This document shows, in pieces, positions 58,851 through 64,000 of a DNA stretch of 64,000 nt. The notes below the pieces were generated by a model, which had not been told where the DNA came from, ran no database searches, and saw only the letters and a program-made list of their open reading frames with translations. The position numbers were made by a program, and so were the translations under genes. Where the stretch lies: NCBI GenBank assembly GCA_015680685.1, contig MNCI01029539.1, positions 4,726 through 68,725 on the forward strand. The letters are read 5' to 3'. This stretch comes from Gnetum montanum. Its lineage: Eukaryota; Streptophyta; Gnetopsida; Gnetales; Gnetaceae. Position 1 is the stretch's first letter. Each line of letters starts with the position of its first letter.

Positions 58851-59581
58851 GGGAGCAGCAATAAAGAGTGGCTTTGTCATGAAAGAGAAGTGGGAGGGAT
58901 GATGGCTAGGTTGGTTTGACCCCCACCTTCAGACTGGGAGTCCAATTCCTCTTGTCCATCTTGGAACATCTCATCATGGTGAGATGTTGTTTCTTGCAAC
59001 TCCCTAGGCCTAATGGTCACTATCAGTTGGTCCATGAGCCATTGATGTGTCTACATGAAAGGAATGGAAACGCTAGGAGTGGGAATAAATTCCTTCCCAT
59101 TACAGTAGGTGAACTCGAAGGCACGTTTGTCCTCGAGTTCTTGTGTGTCTAAGAGTAGGTTTTCCTAAACCTTAGCACAAAGAAAGTTATACTACTCGTA
59201 TTGCTAAGCTAAGCCCTCAGGTCCTCAATTTTGGATCCTGAGAGATTAGCATGGTTCCAACATTGGGTTGGGCGACTGGTCAACACCTGTGATGCCTTGA
59301 ATTGAGAGGGCAACCTCAACATTAGAGGTGGTAGCTACGATGCTTGAGAAAATCATTTTTGTAAAGGTAAAAGGGTTTGCAAACAAGGAAAACAAGAAGA
59401 TCAAGTGATGATTGGAGGCTTTCTATCCTATAGGATTTTAGAGGAACCATCGGAGCGACCGATTTGTACCACACGATGCGTAAAAAATTGCAAAAGGGTG
59501 TCACATTTACACTAGTACATGATAGGATATAGAATGCATACAGGACTACCATGAAACATGGAAAAGGCACTGAAAGACCCT
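58851..59581 (-). other. Untranslated leader of the Tat-like element
   Basis: About 730 bp between the primer site and the gag start. No supported ORF; frames on either strand here are short and not recognised. Confidence 0.5.
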
Positions 59582-59594
59582 CCTTCTAGTGCCA
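59582..59594 (-). promoter_or_regulatory. Primer-binding site of the Tat-like element
   Basis: TGGCACTAGAAGG on the minus strand, six bases inside the LTR end CAGTCGCTATA. It begins TGG as primer sites do, but the tRNA was not identified. A related TGGCACTATAG stands beside the LTR at about 24850. Confidence 0.65.
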
Positions 59595-59600
59595 AAAAAC

Positions 59601-61414
59601 TATAGCGACTGAAAACGTCGGTGGCTAGAAACACCAAGAGGTTGTCGGGTGAACAGTTTTAACCCCAGATCCATGTAAGGACCATGCTAGATGAAACAAA
59701 AATGGGGTGCCCTAAATGGTCTGGTCAATCATATAGGAACTTAGTCAGTGTAACTTAACCTTATGTAAACATCATTTTAAGCACAAAACACATGAAATAT
59801 AACTGATGATTAATCAATGAGATAATAAAGAAAATGATGCTAAATAGTGATAATAATGTAGAAACAACAGAGTAAATGGGATGAGAAAATGCACCACTGC
59901 AAAGTTGCGGGTTCGATTCTCTTCTTTTCTTGAAAATGCGTAACAAGTGGTACGATGCTGGGGGGCATAGGAAGTCCAGGAATGGCCAAAACACTCAAGA
60001 TGCCTCAACTATGTTTTCAGGTACAAGCTTAAGAGCCAAGAGTACAAAGCGCCAACAAGCAAAAAGCTAATGCCAAGCATCAATGCTAAAAGTGTCAACT
60101 TGCTTTGAATTGCTAAAATGCCAATCAATGCCAACAATGCCAATTTTTCTTTTGCTCACCAACCCAAATTTGTCAACCCTTTGAGTGTTTTCTACTAGGG
60201 TATTTATAGGGTTAGGAGCACACGAGAAATGAGGCTTGGAAGACACATATCCTGGACCCACGAAATGCTAATGTGTCCATATTGCATGGACATGAAAAGT
60301 TGATTGTGAACCTGCCACGCTACAATCATGCTATCGAAACTGGGAGTGCTGGCGTTAGGTATGCAAACAATGCGAGCAAGAGATGAAGCATACTGACGTA
60401 GCGTAGCTATTTACTACGTTGTGCTATGCTATGTAGCATAGCACATCAGTGTAGCGTAGCTACTTGCTATGCTGTACTACACTATGTAGCGTAGCATAGC
60501 ATAGCCACCAGTCTGAAAAAGGAAATTTTCTTTAAAGTCAATTGCAGCTGCATCTATTGGAAGCTTTAGCATACAATGGGTTAACTTTTGAAGCACTTTG
60601 TTGAATTTGCATCCCTACTACACTACACTACGCTATGTAGCGTAGCATAGCATAGCAGTCATCTTGATCAACAACTCATGCTAAAGTTGCAAACACTTAT
60701 TTGAAGTTATGATCATGCTAACAGCTACAACTTTTGCCTTTTGCAAAGGAGAACCTCCAAACTTGTTGAACTTGCATTTGAAACATTTCTTGTTGCTCTT
60801 GTATTATAGCTACGCTATGTTACGCTATGTAGCGTAGCATAGCGTAATAGTCATCATGTCCTAATTTTTGCTCAATTCACCACTTTCAATTAAGAGACCT
60901 TCCTAAAGGACTCGAAGTCGAACAAGGCAACTGGTTTTGGAGCCCGGAGTGCTTGCCAAGTGTGATTTTTTCATTGGAATCACTTGGTAAGTTGGGCCTT
61001 TCTGATTTGCCTTTGTTATGCTATACTACGCTACGTAGCGTAGCACTTAGCTCTGTAATGATTTCCACTTGGTTGCCTAAGCAACTGTCTTCTAAGATCT
61101 ACTATGCTACATAGTGTAGCAAACCTCTTTACTAGAAAAGTTGCTGAATTGTTTAGTGCATCCTGAGCATCATCAACAACCCCACATATGGTTTCTGAAC
61201 AAATTGTCAACCAGGTGAATCACCCAGGTGGGCAGGTCGGAGAGTCCATCGGGCTTGTCAGATCTGGAGGTAGAAAAATTGTCGAACTGGATAGTCTAAA
61301 TTCAATGCATTCATTTCTTGCCAGACTACCATGACACTGCACTTGTGCAAATCCCTTGCCTAAATTCCAAGACCCTCGTGAAGTAAGAGGGTCTTGAAAT
61401 TTTGGGGTGTTTTA
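59601..61414 (-). repeat. 5' LTR of the Tat-like element
   Basis: 1814 bp; homologous end to end with 42692-44511 and with 8736-10556. TATA at 60201-60209. The U3 palindromes (about 60390-61120) keep many GCTACG/CGTAGC forms. The outer terminal dinucleotide reads TA rather than TG, a single transition. Confidence 0.9.
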
Positions 61415-63950
61415 GTTGGTCAACTGATAACAGCTGAAACCTTCCCATGACCTCCTTATAACCAGTGCCACCTCATGTCCCTTGCCAAATGTTCTTTCTC
61501 ATGCAACTGGCCCCCTCTATGAAGGACCTAATGTGGAATCTGTCCATCAGATTCTCAAAGAGAAGATTCGTAGTGAGCAATCGCAAGGGGATGAGACTCC
61601 AAGGATAGCACCATAGCTTGAGGTCACCTTGATCCAAGCCTATCTTGATGCTATTAAGCTACACGAAGTGCAACGGATGGTCCTCCAAGAGCTAAACTTT
61701 GGACCATTCCTCGAGAATGCACTAGAAGATGTGAGGCTTCAATTGCAAAACTCTCTGATGTGGCCAATCATCACATCCAGTAGTGAATGGTAATTAGGAG
61801 AGACCTATCTCTTCTAGATGAATCGGCAACTAGGCTCTAGAGTAAGAATCAAAGACATTTATGTCTCTTACTCTTCGGAAGCAATACCACAAGCTTTGGG
61901 GTTGCCTGAGACCGAAGCAGATGTTGTGGAGATCTAAAAACAAGCAGACCCTAAGGTAAAAGGAGAGTGGATTAGGCAATGCTATGGGGTGGACCACAAG
62001 AAGTTTGGCTCTCGAACCATAGTGGAGAGGGTGTGTTCCAAGATCGTGTCTTACCACTTGAATCCAAAGGTAAGACCCGGCAAAATCATAGCCTTCTCCG
62101 CTCGTGCATGTGCCACTCTAAGTGGGAAGTTCCCGATGAGTCTTCCATAGTTACTATTTTTGGAAATTGAAAAAAGGTTTGCTGAAAGTGAACATAGAAG
62201 ACGAGCTCTCCCCTTCCCTTGCCTAATTAGAAAGTTATGCAAATAGGCAGGGATAGCACAATATGCTAATGACACAATCTGACATGTCTCGATTACCTCA
62301 TGATGTGAAATGATGAAAGATAGGACTCCAACCACAATGTAGACAGAGGAGGAGTAGAAACCACCTCCACTACCTATGCAAACAACAAGGTTGGATTCAC
62401 AAACCATTCTAGAACACATTCGCAAGATCTGACAATTGCTCTTGAGCCAGCAAGAGCAATCCGGTAGGACTAGTGGAGGGGAAGACGCGTTGGTCTATCA
62501 CCCTGCAATGAGCCACCTGGAGCAAGTGGCTCGATCATAGCTTACTGGAAAGAGTAGGGTTGATGTTCTCTACTACCCAAATGCAAGTGCTAGCAAGGAT
62601 AGATCCCAGTGTTTGAGAGGTAACAGTATCAAACCAATAGCTATTTCTCGAAATCTCTAGGAATGCTGCTACCTTCTTGGTATGCTTGGAAGATGGTGAA
62701 GGGGAAACAGTCCTGGTGATGTAGCGCCAAGGACAATAGATTGCGGCCAAAGTGGTTGTTGATATAATTGCTACAGCTTTTAATGCATCGATGACACCTA
62801 TACTAGATGTTCATGGACTTCAAGATGTATAGGAATCTGCCAGAACCTTAGTAGTAAGATTGATGCAACGCAACATAAGGAATTTTTACACTAATTGACA
62901 GGAACTAGGCACCTACTTCCATATGTCTTTGACCTTTCGGACAACATCGTTGGGACCCAGTCAGAGCTGCTCTCGGTAAGGGGTAAGAACCTCATATTGG
63001 AAGGGCAACTTGAAACTGCTCAAGTTGCTTATTAGTGCTTGGCAATAGAAGTGGCCCCATTAAGAATCCAACTTGCCGATCCAGCTCTCCTCAACTGTGA
63101 AATCACCAGAGATGAAGCTTTTCAATAGCTTCAGCTCAAACCTTAAATAGTTGAGGATGAGCAAGAGTTGGTGATCTTCGATAAGTCCTTGGTAGATATT
63201 CAAGCATATAATTTAAACAAGGACTTGATAGAGGTTCACCAGGAGAACATTAGGTTGACTATGGAGGTTCATTGCCTACGTAATGTTGGTGCAAAAAATG
63301 AGCACATGAAAAATTTTATCCACCAATAGTAGGAAGAGTTAGCCAAGGTGAATGCTAATGTGAGAAGGTTGGTAGCTGAGAACCAAAATTTGTCCATGGA
63401 GGAGGTTCAAGCTTTGCGACAAAAATCTGCCATCGAAATCACCGCTTGGAAGAATGAGGCCTTGAAGTTTGAAAAAGTAAAGAATCATTACAAGGACCAA
63501 GTGGGACTGCAAAAGAAAGTAAATGAGAAGCAGATGCAAGTCACAAAGGCTAAGCTGAACCAATTGCTCCAGTAGCTCCAAGAAGGAGGCAAAGTATGGC
63601 AACCTATCTTTCATGGATTGAATACCTACAATCAAGCTGAAATCTGCCTCGAGGAGCTACAGATTAAAGAAATGATAGAGTATATGGAGCTTGCCAACCT
63701 TCGCTATGTAAACCTAGCCATGCTCACAATCGAGAGACCATGGTCCGAATTGGAGAAACAAGTGGCAACCTCGTATTCTTTATACTAGGGCAAGTTCTAA
63801 GCGTAGAAATCAATAAAGCATAAATTGAAAACAGCAAATGCGAAGCTCAATGTTCTCCGCATGAGTTTTGAAGGATAGTGTGCAATCGCGGAGAACTTGG
63901 CTCATCAGATGAATGACTACTAGTAGCTGCAGGCTTCAATCTGAGCATTT
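61415..63950 (+). pseudogene. Athila-type accessory gene (plant transposon-protein-like domain plus coiled coil)
   Basis: A single frame without frameshift runs from about 61513 to 62570 with stops, mostly TAG. It reads VRIKDIYVSYSSEAIPQALG, LPETEADVVE, RTIVERVCSKIVSYHLNP, KIIAFSARACATLSGKFPM and RRALPFPCLIRKLCK.AGI. That pattern matches the 'putative plant transposon protein' domain (Pfam Transposase_32) common in plant gypsy accessory genes. After a spacer, 63340-63780 encodes a coiled coil (LVAENQNLSMEEVQALRQKS, QPIFHGLNTYNQAEICLEEL, WSELEKQVATSYSLY), also found at 34370. It continues the host element interrupted at 42691, so it follows integrase in sense. Function unknown. Confidence 0.6.
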
Positions 63951-64000
63951 AACATTGAATGAAAGTAGTTCATAGCCTGGTTTGTCAACCTGAAAGAACT

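Larger units (their letters stand above)
42692..61414 (-). mobile_element. 18.7 kb Tat-like Ty3/gypsy element with an antisense gene
   Basis: A near-complete element. In sense order: 5' LTR (59601-61414), primer site (59582-59594), gag (56500-58850), protease (55800-56322), antisense multi-exon gene (50524-55020), reverse transcriptase (48531-49850), two RNase H domains (47700-48530), integrase (46341-47510), minisatellite (45890-46330), 3' region, polypurine tract (about 44512-44526) and 3' LTR (42692-44511). Flanks ATTGG (42687-42691) and GTTGG (61415-61419) look like a 5 bp target duplication with one change. The second, archaeal-type RNase H is diagnostic of the Tat lineage. It is inserted between the integrase and accessory gene of a plus-strand Athila-like element. 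Confidence 0.85.

Overview
This window is plant nuclear DNA from a large, repeat-filled genome. Nearly every recognisable segment is a decayed transposable element: Ty3/gypsy elements of Athila-like and Tat-like type, one Ty1/copia element and two LINEs. They are nested and carry many stop codons. A piece of a PTI1-like receptor kinase and plant-type retrotransposon domains confirm a plant. Great age, deep nesting and few genes suit a gymnosperm or other giant-genome plant, but the species cannot be fixed from the sequence. No intact protein-coding gene was found. Coordinates of element ends are by eye unless a TG/CA end with an adjoining primer site or polypurine tract is cited.

Layout. 1-6588: two Athila-like elements lie tail to tail, giving a near-palindrome about 5.4 kb long. 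6589-7620: a CpG-retaining island with the last two exons of an unidentified host gene. 8165-10556: the 3' end of a Tat-like element with a 1.8 kb LTR full of GCTACG palindromes. 10557-16090: LTR fragments and a Ty1/copia element on the minus strand. 16566-16761: a PTI1-like kinase pseudogene. 18190-26760: Athila-like LTRs, another LTR-like repeat, and a minus-strand LINE whose endonuclease domain is split by a 3.2 kb LTR element. 28236-31936: a plus-strand L1-type LINE. 32138-34360: a second CpG-retaining stretch with a duplicated leader-like segment. 34370-41765: an accessory-protein remnant, then a minus-strand Athila-like element that has gag but no pol. 41830-64000: an Athila-like integrase and accessory gene on the plus strand, split by an 18.7 kb Tat-like element on the minus strand (42692-61414).

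The Tat-like element is the most interesting object. It has paired 1.8 kb LTRs, a primer-binding site, gag, protease, reverse transcriptase, a gypsy RNase H, a second archaeal-type RNase H and integrase. Between protease and reverse transcriptase, on the opposite strand, sits a multi-exon gene of about 4.5 kb. Its GT-AG introns preserve the reading frame at the best-supported junctions. Several introns carry the same GCTACG/GCTATG words that fill the LTR U3. Minisatellite islands sharing a TAGTTT-AGG core flank this gene and also follow the integrase. The Athila-like elements carry an analogous accessory protein (globular part plus coiled coil), but in sense orientation downstream of integrase.

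Two decay patterns recur. In-frame stops are mostly TAG, usually in a CTAG context or where relatives have Gln or Trp, as expected from CHG cytosine deamination. CpG is largely lost, except in the two islands and in some LTR palindromes.
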